Below are positions 43,550-52,431 of a stretch of DNA of 64,000 nucleotides, piece after piece; position 1 is the stretch's first letter; every line of letters starts with the position of its first letter. The position numbers and the translations under genes are program-made. Source of the DNA: AP-15 sp963845735 (GTDB lineage Bacteria > Pseudomonadota > Alphaproteobacteria > ATCC43930 > CGMCC-115725); the NCBI GenBank assembly GCA_963845735.1, contig CAWJTR010000038.1, forward strand, positions 62,001-126,000, written 5' to 3'. The notes beneath the pieces were generated by a model. The model made no database searches and was not told the origin of the DNA. It was given only the letters and a program-made list of their open reading frames with translations.

Positions 43550-44329
43550 ATGCTCGGGGCGGAACTGGTCGACCGTATGGCCGATGCCGACGCCGCCGCA
43601 TGGGGCGCGGTGCTCGCAGCCCCGTTTATCGGCAGCTTCCTTGGCGTCGTCGTCCAGCGGCTGCCCGACGGCAGGCCTATCGCCCGGGCGCGGTCGCATT
43701 GCGAGGAGTGTGGCGCCGCTCTTGCGGTCCGCGACCTCGTGCCGTTGTTCAGCTGGCTCGTGGCGGCGGGCCGCTGCCGTTTCTGCGGGCGTCCGCTCGG
43801 CTGGTTCTATCCCGGGATCGAGCTCGCCGCGCTGGCGGTCGCGCTGCTCTCGGTGTCGATCGATCGCGGGGTGGGAGCGTGGCTCGACTGCGTGCTCGGC
43901 TGGTGGCTGCTCGCACTCGGTTGGATCGATCTCCGCCGCTGGCTTTTGCCTGACGTGCTGACCTTGCCGCTCGTTGTAGCCGGGCTCGCCGCCGCCATGG
44001 CCTTCGAACCCGAGGGGCTGACCGATCGCGCCCTTGGCGCCGCCGCCGGCTATCTCGGCCTGCGCGCGGTCGGCCTTCTCTATAGCGCCTTGCGCGGCCG
44101 CGAGGGCTTGGGCCACGGCGACGCCAAGCTGCTGGCGGCGGCGGGGGCGTGGGTTGGAGTGCGAGCGCTGCCGCAGGTGGTTTTGCTCGCGGCGCTCGCG
44201 GGGCTGTGCGCCGCCGCCTGCATGCGCCTCGCCGGCATTCGTCTCGGCGCGCAGTCGGCGCTCCCGTTCGGCCCGTTTCTTGCCTTTGCCGCCTGGCTCG
44301 TTTGGCTGGCGCCCGCGCTGATCCTTTAG
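43550..44329 (+). CDS. gspO: prepilin leader peptidase / N-methyltransferase
   Basis: The 259-residue membrane protein has the two CxxC pairs of the cytoplasmic zinc site (HCEECGAAL and GRCRFCGRPLGW) and GSFLGVVVQRLP. The two catalytic Asp positions are GWIDLRRWLLPDVLTLP and GLGHGDAKLLAAAGAWVG (GxGD family). It cuts and methylates the GspG/H/I/J/K precursors. Start is the ATG at 43550; a longer frame upstream overlaps gspE and has no membrane or family similarity. It is divergent from gspE and completes the T2SS set in this window. Confidence 0.92.
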   Translation: MLGAELVDRMADADAAAWGAVLAAPFIGSFLGVVVQRLPDGRPIARARSHCEECGAALAVRDLVPLFSWLVAAGRCRFCGRPLGWFYPGIELAALAVALLSVSIDRGVGAWLDCVLGWWLLALGWIDLRRWLLPDVLTLPLVVAGLAAAMAFEPEGLTDRALGAAAGYLGLRAVGLLYSALRGREGLGHGDAKLLAAAGAWVGVRALPQVVLLAALAGLCAAACMRLAGIRLGAQSALPFGPFLAFAAWLVWLAPALIL

Positions 44330-44478
44330 AGGCGCGGCGGTCGCATCCTCGACCCGCAGCCTTGACGATTTCTTGGCGTTCGGCAGCGTAAAATCGATAA
44401 GATTTGCGCTTGTGTAAAAACCGTGTATTTCGGCCCGGCCTCGCAGGGGCGGTTCGTCGAGACGCGGGAGGATGTGGC

Positions 44479-45894
44479 ATGATTCATCCGGTCATTCTGT
44501 CCGGCGGCTCGGGTACCCGGCTGTGGCCGATGTCGCGCACGCTTTATCCTAAGCAGTTGCTGGCTCTGCTTGGCCGCGACAGCCTGCTGCAGCAGACGGT
44601 GCAGCGAGTCGGAGATCCCAGCCGCTTCGCCCCGCCTCTACTGGTCGCCAATGAAGAGCACCGGTTCATCATCGCCGAGCAGCTGCGCGAGGTCGGGGCG
44701 GCGCCGCGCGCGCTGCTGCTCGAGCCGGTCGGCCGCAACACGGCGCCCGCTGCTTGCGTCGCAGCCCTGGTGCTCGCCAAGAGCGATCCCGATCCGCTGA
44801 TGCTGCTGCTGCCGTCCGACCACATCATCGAGGATGACGCAGCCTTTGCCGCGGCGATCGACCGCGCGGCCTCGGCGGCTCGCTGCGGCAGTCTGGTCAG
44901 TTTCGGGATCGCCCCCGAGCGCCCCGAAACCGGTTATGGCTATATCCGACGAGGGCCGGCGTTCGACGGCGTCAGCGGTGTCTTCCGGGTTGCAGAATTC
45001 GTCGAGAAGCCCGACACCGAGAAGGCGCAAGCCTATATCGCCTCGGGCGAGCATCTATGGAACGGTGGCATCTTTCTGTTTCCAGTACGGCGCCTTCTCG
45101 ACGAGCTGGAGCGCCTGCGGCCCGATATCGTCGCCGCTTGTCGGCGAGCGCTCGCCGAGGCGAGTCATGACGCCGATTTCACCCGCCTCGGCAAAGAGGC
45201 GTTCGCGGCGTGCGCCACCGAGTCGATCGACTACGCGGTCATGGAGCACACGCAACACGCGGCAGTCGTGCCCGTCACTATGGGCTGGAGCGATGTCGGC
45301 TCGTGGGATGCCCTGTGGGAGATCAGCGACAAGGACCCTGCCGGCAACTCGATCGCCGGGAACGTCGTCGCTCAAGACACCCGCAATTGCTATCTGCGCT
45401 CCGAGGCCGGCCTGCTTGCCGCGATCGGCATTGAGGATCTCGTCGTGGTCGTCACGGCCGACGCGGTCATGCTCGCGCCGCGCAACCGCACTCAGGAGGT
45501 CAGGCAACTTGTCGCGCGGCTCGTCAGAGAAAACCGCGGCGAGGCTGAGGCGCCGCCGACCGTCCATCGCCCATGGGGCACGTACAGATCGCTGCATAAC
45601 GGGCACCGGGTGCAGGTCAAGCACATCATGGTGAAGCCGGGCGGCCGGCTCTCGCTGCAGATGCATCATCATCGCGCCGAGCACTGGATCGTCGTCCACG
45701 GCACGGCGAAGATCCGCCGAGGAAAGGAAGAGACAATCCTGACCGAGGACCAGTCGACCTACATCCCGCTCGGCACCGCTCATCGGCTCGAGAATCCGGG
45801 CAAGATCCCGCTGCACCTGATCGAGGTGCAATCGGGAAGCTATCTCGGCGAGGACGACATCATCCGCCTCGAAGACAGCTACGGCCGGAGCTAG
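44479..45894 (+). CDS. manC: mannose-1-phosphate guanylyltransferase / mannose-6-phosphate isomerase
   Basis: This 471-residue bifunctional enzyme has the pyrophosphorylase signature HPVILSGGSGTRLWPMSRTLYPKQLLAL, LLPSDHIIEDD, GYGYIRRG, FVEKPDTEKAQAY and WNGGIFLF. The C-terminal cupin isomerase domain has RPWGTYRSLHNGHRVQVKHIMVKPGGRLSLQMHHHRAEHWIVVHGTA and GEDDIIRLEDSYGR. It makes GDP-mannose from mannose-6-phosphate for exopolysaccharide, LPS or protein glycans. The ATG at 44479 has a GGGAGGATG site; upstream in-frame codons are not family-like. It begins a small polysaccharide patch with the methyltransferase and the O-glycosylation ligase. Confidence 0.93.
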   Translation: MIHPVILSGGSGTRLWPMSRTLYPKQLLALLGRDSLLQQTVQRVGDPSRFAPPLLVANEEHRFIIAEQLREVGAAPRALLLEPVGRNTAPAACVAALVLAKSDPDPLMLLLPSDHIIEDDAAFAAAIDRAASAARCGSLVSFGIAPERPETGYGYIRRGPAFDGVSGVFRVAEFVEKPDTEKAQAYIASGEHLWNGGIFLFPVRRLLDELERLRPDIVAACRRALAEASHDADFTRLGKEAFAACATESIDYAVMEHTQHAAVVPVTMGWSDVGSWDALWEISDKDPAGNSIAGNVVAQDTRNCYLRSEAGLLAAIGIEDLVVVVTADAVMLAPRNRTQEVRQLVARLVRENRGEAEAPPTVHRPWGTYRSLHNGHRVQVKHIMVKPGGRLSLQMHHHRAEHWIVVHGTAKIRRGKEETILTEDQSTYIPLGTAHRLENPGKIPLHLIEVQSGSYLGEDDIIRLEDSYGRS

Positions 45895-46075
45895 CCAGAA
45901 TTGGGAACGCGGCCAGCGGCGAGCGGCCGAGAGATTGTTAGGCGGCTCGATGCAAGTGTAATTTTCTACATAAGCATCATCACGCTTTCACTTGCTCTCG
46001 GGGAGCATTGCCGCCTGTGGCCTGGTTTACCGGTGATTTTCGCGATTACCGGTAGGTAATCGGAATCTTTCGCTA

Positions 46076-46354
46076 CTAATCAAAGAATGACAGACGATAA
46101 GCACAGTCAAAACTATGCCGCCGAATCAATCCCCTTCCAAAATCGCCGAAACCGCCTCGGGCAACAATGACCAGGGCGAGATTAGCCGGCATCAGGTTCA
46201 TCCGCCCTGCGTCCCGCACGAGATCGCAGGCGGCGGCCGTGACGGTGAAGGCCCAGTCGACCTTGGCAACGGGTCGATCTCCCGAAGCGCCCGCAACCGA
46301 TGATCTGCGCGAACCCGCGTCTCCAGGTCTATGTAACTGAAAAGCTGACCTCAA
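46076..46354 (-). pseudogene. possible transposase C-terminal remnant (IS5/IS1182-like) in a 626-bp intergenic region
   Basis: Between manC and the methyltransferase (45895-46520) the only coding-like signal is a minus-strand segment with AKVDWAFTVTAAACDLVRDAGRM (about 46185-46270). It resembles the VGWxFTLTAAAYNLVRLPK end of IS5/IS1182-type transposases. No start, DDE residues or terminal repeats are visible. The region is markedly more AT-rich than the rest of the window, especially 45945-46090 and 46370-46450. Confidence 0.4.
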
Positions 46355-46520
46355 ATCTGATACTCGCCGCGCATCCTCACCCCGACCGATGAATCATAAT
46401 GAGCAAAATCCCCACAACCCTTCTTCAACGGCTTGTTAGAGGTTCTTGCGCGGTCCTCCCGTGGTTATAAAACCGGCTTCAGTGGTTGCCTCTAGCCTCC
46501 TCGAGTCTTTAGAAAAAGCC

Positions 46521-47348
46521 ATGTCTACTTGCGTCCGGCGTTTTTTCGCCGCCAATCGACGGCTGAGCGCGGCAGTTGAAGCCCGGCTGCCGTATCTGTT
46601 CAAGCGCCACCCCCACACTCTCTACAAGTACGAGGTGGCGGAGTTACTCAACGGTCGGCCAGGACAGGTCGTGCTCGATGTCGGCGGCGGCAAGGACTGC
46701 CCTTTCTTTCCTTACCTCAACCAGCCGCGCGGGCAACTAATCATCGGGCTCGACTACTCCGAAGATCAGCTTCGAGGGAACCGCGACATCAATCAGAAGA
46801 TCGTCGCCGATGCCACGGCGCGCGGACTTCCCCTGCGTGACGGCTCGACCGACCTTGTCGTGTCTCGCTCCGTTGTCGAGCATCTCCGCGACAATAAGGC
46901 ATTTTTTGAGAACTGCACAAATGTGCTTCGCCCGGGAGGTGTCATGATTCATGTATTCCCCGGTCGGTTTGCGCCCTTTGCGTTACTGAACCAGCTGCTG
47001 CCGAACTGGCTGGCCCGTCGCATAGCGGGTTACCTGCTGCCAACAGAATGGGTAGACGAAGGAAACTACGGCTTCCCAGCCTTTTACGATCGCTGCTACT
47101 TCTCTGCGGTGCAAGATCTCCTCAAGCAAAACGGTTTCATAAACGTAAAATATACGTTAAGCTTTTATCAGTGCATATACTTTGAATTTTTCTTTCCTCT
47201 GTTCTGCGCGGTACTGGCTTATGATCTGATAGTGTGGAGTCTTCGGCATCCGAAATTTAGCGTCCGCAATAATGGTGATGGCGGAGCGGCCTCTACGATA
47301 GCGGGGTCTTGGGAGGCGCCGCTGGGCGGCCTTCCCCTCCTCCGGTAG
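46521..47348 (+). CDS. class I SAM-dependent methyltransferase
   Basis: The 275-residue protein has motif I VVLDVGGGKDCPFFPYL, an acidic-loop region LIIGLDYSEDQL, the motif IV-like DGSTDLVVSRSVVEHLRDNKAFFENCTNVLRPGGVMIHVFPGRFAPF, and a hydrophobic C-terminal helix pair (FYQCIYFEFFFPLFCAVLAYDLIVW) that may tether it to the membrane. It likely methylates a sugar or lipid-linked glycan, given its position next to manC and an O-glycosylation ligase. Start at 46521 is the best ATG; a longer frame begins at a TTG at 46446. GC and codon use are clearly lower than in the neighbours, suggesting horizontal transfer. Confidence 0.78.
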   Translation: MSTCVRRFFAANRRLSAAVEARLPYLFKRHPHTLYKYEVAELLNGRPGQVVLDVGGGKDCPFFPYLNQPRGQLIIGLDYSEDQLRGNRDINQKIVADATARGLPLRDGSTDLVVSRSVVEHLRDNKAFFENCTNVLRPGGVMIHVFPGRFAPFALLNQLLPNWLARRIAGYLLPTEWVDEGNYGFPAFYDRCYFSAVQDLLKQNGFINVKYTLSFYQCIYFEFFFPLFCAVLAYDLIVWSLRHPKFSVRNNGDGGAASTIAGSWEAPLGGLPLLR

Positions 47349-47465
47349 AACCTTTCACCTCCGCGCCCGAATCGGTGTGGATTGATCACGATACAACCTC
47401 ACGAAACGCGAGGTGCGTCGCCGTCGTTCGCTTGTAGTGTCAACCGTTGGGAGCTCGAACGCTGC

Positions 47466-48815
47466 TCAGCCGGTCGGCAGAGGGGTGAAATCGCCGCGCG
47501 GTCGCGGGATTAGGGGTATTCTCCCGACCACGGCCGCGTCGCGGCTCGCGATTTCGGCAGCGACGATACGGCGCGCCGCTGCGGCGATAATCACTACGGC
47601 GTAGAAGCCGTCGAACATCGCCTGGGTCGCGAACGACCCGCCGGCGGAATAACCGACGAGGGACGCTTGGAGCATTCGCCCGAGAGTGTTCGCCCATTCG
47701 AGATCCGGATTTCCGCGCGAGTGTCGGACGAGCCACCTTGCATCGAGCGCAGTGCTGATCAAGATGGCGATAAAAATCGCAAGCCCGACAAAACCATGAT
47801 CGCCAAGCATCTCGAACCAGTTGCTGTGCGGTGCGCGCGGCCTCGTCAATGGCGGCAGGCCGCTGTCCCAAAGCTGTCGGTTCACAGAAGCCGGATAGTT
47901 GGACCAGTGGAAACCGGCGCCGGTGATCGGCCGCTTCAACGCCATCGCCCAGGATAGATGCCACATATAAAGGCGGGACTCCGCAGACGGGTCCTCTTGA
48001 TAGGTTTCAATTGTCCCCATCCGCGCGAACCATTCCTCCGGGGCGAAACTCCAAACCCCGAAGGCGGCAACTGCGATCAGCAGCGCCATCGAGACTTTCC
48101 GCCGTGAGCGCCACCATAGCATAGCTCCCATGGCGAAGAGCGCGAGCAACGCGCCGCGCGAGTAGGTAAAGATATCGCCCAAAAAGGTGAGGCCGATCAG
48201 CGCCAGGAACGGCCATTTGAGGGAGGGCTGTCGATACCTGTCCCGCATGTAGAACAGCAAAGGAAGGATCATCGTCAGCGCGACCCCCAAATCGTTGTTG
48301 TCGCCTATCATCGTCCCGTCGGGACCCATTATACGGGCTGTGCCGCCCGAAAAGATCAGCGAGAACAAGCCGCCCTTGAAGCCAAAAAACGCGATTGACA
48401 GCGTGCAGACGACGATCAATTGGTCGAGCCGTAAACGCGTCGTCGTCAGCGTATAAGCGATGATCGACATCAAAAACATTTTCTCGGCGAGCTGCCATTT
48501 TTGATAGATCTGGTCGGCGGGCCCGGTGCCTAATATCGAGGTGACCGAGATCCAGGCCGCCAACATGACAAGCAGCCCGGTCGTCTTGTTCATCGGCGGC
48601 AACTTCGGCTCAACCTTAGACAGAAACCAACACAGGAGCGTCAACACCGCGACGATGTGCGCGTAAGGAATTCCGCCAGCGAAACTGTTCCAAACCAGTT
48701 TTTGCGGGTTCATCAGTGAGACCCAGTACCATATCAGGATCCCGAAGAACGGCCCGTTGAAAAATATGAATGGGATAGCAGCGAAGAAGACAATGAAGAG
48801 TATCAGCCCACGCAT
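47466..48815 (-). CDS. putative O-glycosylation ligase, exosortase A system-associated
   Basis: The 449-residue polytopic protein (about ten helices) begins MRGLILFIVFFAAIPF and continues GILIWYWVSLMNPQKLVWNSFAGGIPYAHIVAVLTL, the pattern of the exosortase-A-associated O-antigen-ligase-like family (TIGR03097, from memory). The Wzy/WaaL-type periplasmic loop contains RPITGAGFHWSNYPASVNR and RAPHSNWFEMLGDHGFVGLAIF with the conserved PHSxWxExLGxxG-like motif. It should transfer a lipid-linked glycan to an acceptor. No exosortase or PEP-CTERM protein is visible in this window, so the acceptor is unknown. It is convergent with the methyltransferase. Confidence 0.78.
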   Translation of the reverse strand: MRGLILFIVFFAAIPFIFFNGPFFGILIWYWVSLMNPQKLVWNSFAGGIPYAHIVAVLTLLCWFLSKVEPKLPPMNKTTGLLVMLAAWISVTSILGTGPADQIYQKWQLAEKMFLMSIIAYTLTTTRLRLDQLIVVCTLSIAFFGFKGGLFSLIFSGGTARIMGPDGTMIGDNNDLGVALTMILPLLFYMRDRYRQPSLKWPFLALIGLTFLGDIFTYSRGALLALFAMGAMLWWRSRRKVSMALLIAVAAFGVWSFAPEEWFARMGTIETYQEDPSAESRLYMWHLSWAMALKRPITGAGFHWSNYPASVNRQLWDSGLPPLTRPRAPHSNWFEMLGDHGFVGLAIFIAILISTALDARWLVRHSRGNPDLEWANTLGRMLQASLVGYSAGGSFATQAMFDGFYAVVIIAAAARRIVAAEIASRDAAVVGRIPLIPRPRGDFTPLPTG

Positions 48816-49371
48816 CGTTCTGTCGCTCCTGGAGGCTTACGGCGGCGGGTTTCGACGATGCCGGCTTCGGCCTCTGTGAGATATTTCCTCTCGGGCGAGG
48901 TCCCCCGGCACGCCCCATGTGTCAGTCGGCGAGCTTAGGACGGCAGCAGTCGTCGGATCCGTCCGGCTTCCGGTAACCATGCCGACCCGCGGCATCCGCA
49001 GACCGTCGTAACGGACGGGGTGGGAGCGAGCGCTATGAATCTCAGAAATGATATGTAAGCCTGTCGCGATCATCTAGCCCCAAAGCGCATGGTGGTCGAG
49101 GTGAAACCAGGCGGTCAATGATGCTCTGCGCCGGGATGCCGTAATGGCCGTGAAGAATGCACTCGCTTGGTTAACAGAGAGCAAAGGGATAGTCGGCTTC
49201 TCGTAGTATTATATCGCGATCCGGCAACATCCGGCGCATCTCAGAGACTGACCGACCCTGCGCGCACCGCCGACTCGATCGTCGGCGGCTGCGACCCAAC
49301 CGGCTTGCTTACGGTCCGGATTCGGAATGTGTAGGTTAACGGCAATGGCTGATTTTGGCACGAGGATTGGC
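48816..49371. other. 556-bp intergenic region, no gene supported
   Basis: A 78-codon minus-strand frame (48837-49073) lacks family similarity and a ribosome-binding site, and I do not call it. The right part (about 49150-49350) is more AT-rich and probably holds the promoter for the large secreted protein at 49372, but no box is convincing. Confidence 0.4.
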
Positions 49372-51801
49372 ATGATGGGGCGATACGGCGTCTTCCCGAC
49401 CCTTTCGCTGATCGCGTTTTTCTCGACCATCCTGAACGGGTTCAGCCTTGGCAACGGGATGATGCGGTCCGCGGACGCAGCGACGGCTTCACATGAGCAC
49501 GTCACAAATTCGATCACCATCAGCAACGCGAGCGGCGGCGCCATCAGCAACTATCCGTATCAATTTGGCCGGCCGTTTGTCGATGGCGCGATCGCCCACC
49601 AGCCGCAGGTGCTGGTCAACGGCCAGCCGGTAGCCACCCAGGCCGACGTCAAGAACCGCTATCCCGACGGCTCGGTCGAATTCGCGGTGATCGCCGTGGT
49701 GATCCCGGCGATCCCGGCATCGGGCTCGCTGACCCTGACCTTCCAAAACCAGAATGCGGGCAACAACACGCCGCTAACCCAAGCGCAGATGCTCGCACCG
49801 GCCTATAATTTCGACGCGTCGATGACGCTGACCCCGGTCGGCGGAGCGGCGCGGGCCGCGTCCGCGCGCACCATGCTGCAGAACGGCGATTACAAGCTGT
49901 GGACCTCGGGGCCGGTGGCGCAGACCATCATGCTCGGCGACGATACCGCCGCGCGCAAGTACGACATCGGCTTTGGCGACGGCTACCATCCGTTCCGGCC
50001 GCGCTTTTATGCGACCTTCTGGCCGGCGACACACCAGGTCTTCATCCGCTGTGTCGGCGAGAACGGGTTGACCACCGAGCTCGAAGACCTGGCCTACAAG
50101 CTGTCGATCACGTCGAACGGGGCGACGGTCTATTCGGCCGACCTCTCGGGCACGCAGGCAACCCACCCCAAGATCCATTGGGCGCTGAGCCGGTGGACCG
50201 AGAAGTTCTGGATCGGCGGCACGCCTCAGGCCGCGGTCAACATCGACAACAACCTGGCCTATCTCGAAAGCACCCGGTACCTGCCGAATTTCGACACCTC
50301 GATCGCCATCCCGCAGACCTCGATCGCTGCCGAATACGCCAACTATAGCGGCAAGGCTAACGGCCCTGAGGATGGCGCCTGGAACGGCAACGGATGTTGC
50401 TTTGTCAACGCCATGGGGCAGGCCGGCGACAATCCCCATATCGGCCCCTACCCGCGCTGGGTGACCCTGTGGCTGTTCACCGGCGATTGGCGCCTGCGGC
50501 AGATGGTGCTCGGCATGGACAATAGTCCGGCGGCATTCCCGATGGGGCTGCGCGAGAGCGATCCGACCCGGCGCTATTCGCGCGCCGATGCGGTCGGCAG
50601 CGGGACCGGGCTCGGCCGCAACGTGTCGATCGCCGGCCGCCCGCACACCGCGTTCAACACCCCCGACAACATGATCAATTACAACAAGACGTTGGGCGAC
50701 AATCCAATCCAAGTCGGTCCGATGGCCGCAATTCCGGCGGCGGGCGGCGATAAGTGGACCTGGGATGATGGGCATCAGCCGAGTGCATGGTTCCCGCAAT
50801 ACATCCTGACCGGCGACCCGTGGTACCTCGACATGATGTATGCCTGGGCCGGAATAACCGCGACGACTACTGACGGCGACGGCGGCAACGACCCGCATTT
50901 TCGCGGACCGAGTGGGGCCTATGGTGGCATCGCCAGCCAGACCCGCGGCGGCGCCTGGGTCATGCGCGGTCGCGCCGAGACAGCCTTTGCCGCACCCGAC
51001 GGAACGCCGGAAAAGGCGTACTTCACCTATATGACAAATGACGCGCTGGCGCGGTGGGAAGGCGGCTTTGGGATCGCCGGCACGCCCTTCGACGGCAGTG
51101 CGATCAAAACTTGGGGTGCGAAGTACGGCGTTTCCTATTCATCGAATGCGGGCAGGCCGCTCAGCCCAGTCAATGGTCAGCCTCCGCCTTTGGGGAATTG
51201 GGGCAGTGTTTGCGACGCCGCCGCGACTCGGCCCCTGTGCGGCTTCTCGGCAGCTCAGCAGACCGCCTGGGGGATGAAGGTCGGGGCGAACGGTTCGTTC
51301 GATGACCCATGGATGATGTGGTATGTGCAATACGCTCTCGGCAGGGTGACCGAGTTGGGGTTCGCCGGCCGGCCGAACCAATTGCACGCCGGCCAGTACA
51401 TCATCGGGATGATCGGATCGTCTGCGCCGATCCTGGTGGCGCAGTATCAGATCCCGGTCGAGAAGGCGGGGGGCGGCTGGTGGGCGACCTGGCCCGACCT
51501 GATCGCCAACGCGATGGACCCGACCTACATGGATGGCGATCAAGCGCGGGGTGGCCTGCCTGGCTACTTCCGCAACAACTTGTCGGCCAGCGGGCGTCAG
51601 GTGTGGGGGACGCCGGGCCTGGCGATGCTGGTCGATCAAAATGCTCCTGGCGCCGCCGCTGCGTGGAGCTGGTGGAAAGCCAACATCTATTCGAAAGTGC
51701 CTGGGCCACACTTAGCACCGTTCAGTTCCGACCCAAGATGGGCGATCTTGCCCAGGACCGACAGGAACGTTCTGCCAGCGCAACCGACGAAGATGCCCTG
51801 A
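49372..51801 (+). CDS. large secreted protein, possible carbohydrate-active (RIFT-barrel-like) enzyme
   Basis: The 809-residue protein has a signal-like start (MMGRYGVFPTLSLIAFFSTILNG...SADAATA). A beta-rich N-terminal domain follows: SITISNASGGAISNYPYQFGRPFVDGAI, PQVLVNGQPVATQADVKNRYPDGSVEFAVIAVVIP, LTLTFQNQNAGNNTPLTQAQML. A large part with many Trp/Asp/Gly-rich motifs comes next (DDGHQPSAWFPQYILTGDPWYLDMMYAW, RGGAWVMRGRAETAFAAPDGTPEKAYFTYMTNDALA). This looks like an (alpha/alpha) toroid plus beta barrel, as in polysaccharide lyases/hydrolases of the exo-rhamnogalacturonan-lyase-like group. The substrate is unknown. I prefer the start at 49372/49375 behind ACGAGGATTGG. A T2SS substrate is plausible, given the cluster nearby. 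Confidence 0.65.
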   Translation: MMGRYGVFPTLSLIAFFSTILNGFSLGNGMMRSADAATASHEHVTNSITISNASGGAISNYPYQFGRPFVDGAIAHQPQVLVNGQPVATQADVKNRYPDGSVEFAVIAVVIPAIPASGSLTLTFQNQNAGNNTPLTQAQMLAPAYNFDASMTLTPVGGAARAASARTMLQNGDYKLWTSGPVAQTIMLGDDTAARKYDIGFGDGYHPFRPRFYATFWPATHQVFIRCVGENGLTTELEDLAYKLSITSNGATVYSADLSGTQATHPKIHWALSRWTEKFWIGGTPQAAVNIDNNLAYLESTRYLPNFDTSIAIPQTSIAAEYANYSGKANGPEDGAWNGNGCCFVNAMGQAGDNPHIGPYPRWVTLWLFTGDWRLRQMVLGMDNSPAAFPMGLRESDPTRRYSRADAVGSGTGLGRNVSIAGRPHTAFNTPDNMINYNKTLGDNPIQVGPMAAIPAAGGDKWTWDDGHQPSAWFPQYILTGDPWYLDMMYAWAGITATTTDGDGGNDPHFRGPSGAYGGIASQTRGGAWVMRGRAETAFAAPDGTPEKAYFTYMTNDALARWEGGFGIAGTPFDGSAIKTWGAKYGVSYSSNAGRPLSPVNGQPPPLGNWGSVCDAAATRPLCGFSAAQQTAWGMKVGANGSFDDPWMMWYVQYALGRVTELGFAGRPNQLHAGQYIIGMIGSSAPILVAQYQIPVEKAGGGWWATWPDLIANAMDPTYMDGDQARGGLPGYFRNNLSASGRQVWGTPGLAMLVDQNAPGAAAAWSWWKANIYSKVPGPHLAPFSSDPRWAILPRTDRNVLPAQPTKMP

Positions 51802-51893
51802 GAAGGTGTGAGAGCCTGCCGGCTGTATCGAATAAGTCGTTCGCGGTTGTCGGTGCACGGGGCGAGGTCAGGGAAAAACGTCCGGCGACGCCC

Positions 51894-52361
51894 TCACCCT
51901 CCCGGGCCCTGCCGAAACACTTGGTCGGCGATCCTTTGTTGCGTCGGCGACAGGCTCGCATAGAGCGCTTGCAATGGCGGCAGCATCCGCTTCAAGCCAA
52001 CAAGTTCCTGTTCGTCCGTTTGTATGGCGAGTCGCAAACCCTGGATCGGATCCAGGTTCGCGGGCGGCGGTGCGTTCGGCATCATCCTTGCGTTCTGCCG
52101 CATGGCGTTGGCGAGTGCCTCGAAGCGAGGCTCCTGCGCCGGGGTGATCTGCAGCCGCTGGTGAAGCTGGGCGATGTTGGCCTCGATATTTGGCGCGGGT
52201 GGCGGGGCTTGAGCTAGCAGCAGCGGTGGCGCCCGATGTCTGGGTGCTTGGCCGGTCATCGCCGCGGCCATCGCGGCGGCTCGGGACGGTGCGCCTGACG
52301 GCATGAGCCAAGCTGCGGCTAAGCTGGCCGCCATTACTAGTCGAAAAATCGCCTGCAACAT
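51894..52361 (-). CDS. Spy/CpxP-like LTXXQ periplasmic protein
   Basis: The 155-residue protein has a signal peptide (MLQAIFRLVMAASLAAAWLMPSGAPSRA) and a helical mature part with two LTxxQ-like motifs: LQITPAQEPRFEALANAMRQN and, near the end, LSPTQQRIADQVF. This spacing is that of the Spy/CpxP family, periplasmic helical-cradle proteins linked to envelope stress and chaperoning. It lies about 90 bp from the convergent secreted-protein gene and 70 bp from the SMP-30 gene. Confidence 0.72.
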   Translation of the reverse strand: MLQAIFRLVMAASLAAAWLMPSGAPSRAAAMAAAMTGQAPRHRAPPLLLAQAPPPAPNIEANIAQLHQRLQITPAQEPRFEALANAMRQNARMMPNAPPPANLDPIQGLRLAIQTDEQELVGLKRMLPPLQALYASLSPTQQRIADQVFRQGPGG

Positions 52362-52431
52362 TGCTTGAGACCTCGCGAGCCACCTTCGGTATCGGGTTGC
52401 GTCGAATAAAGCACGGCTCCAAGCATCGAGG

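Noticed and set aside
48837..49073. 78-codon minus-strand frame between the O-ligase and the secreted protein
   Set aside because: It has no RBS, no motif, and a composition unlike coding DNA here.
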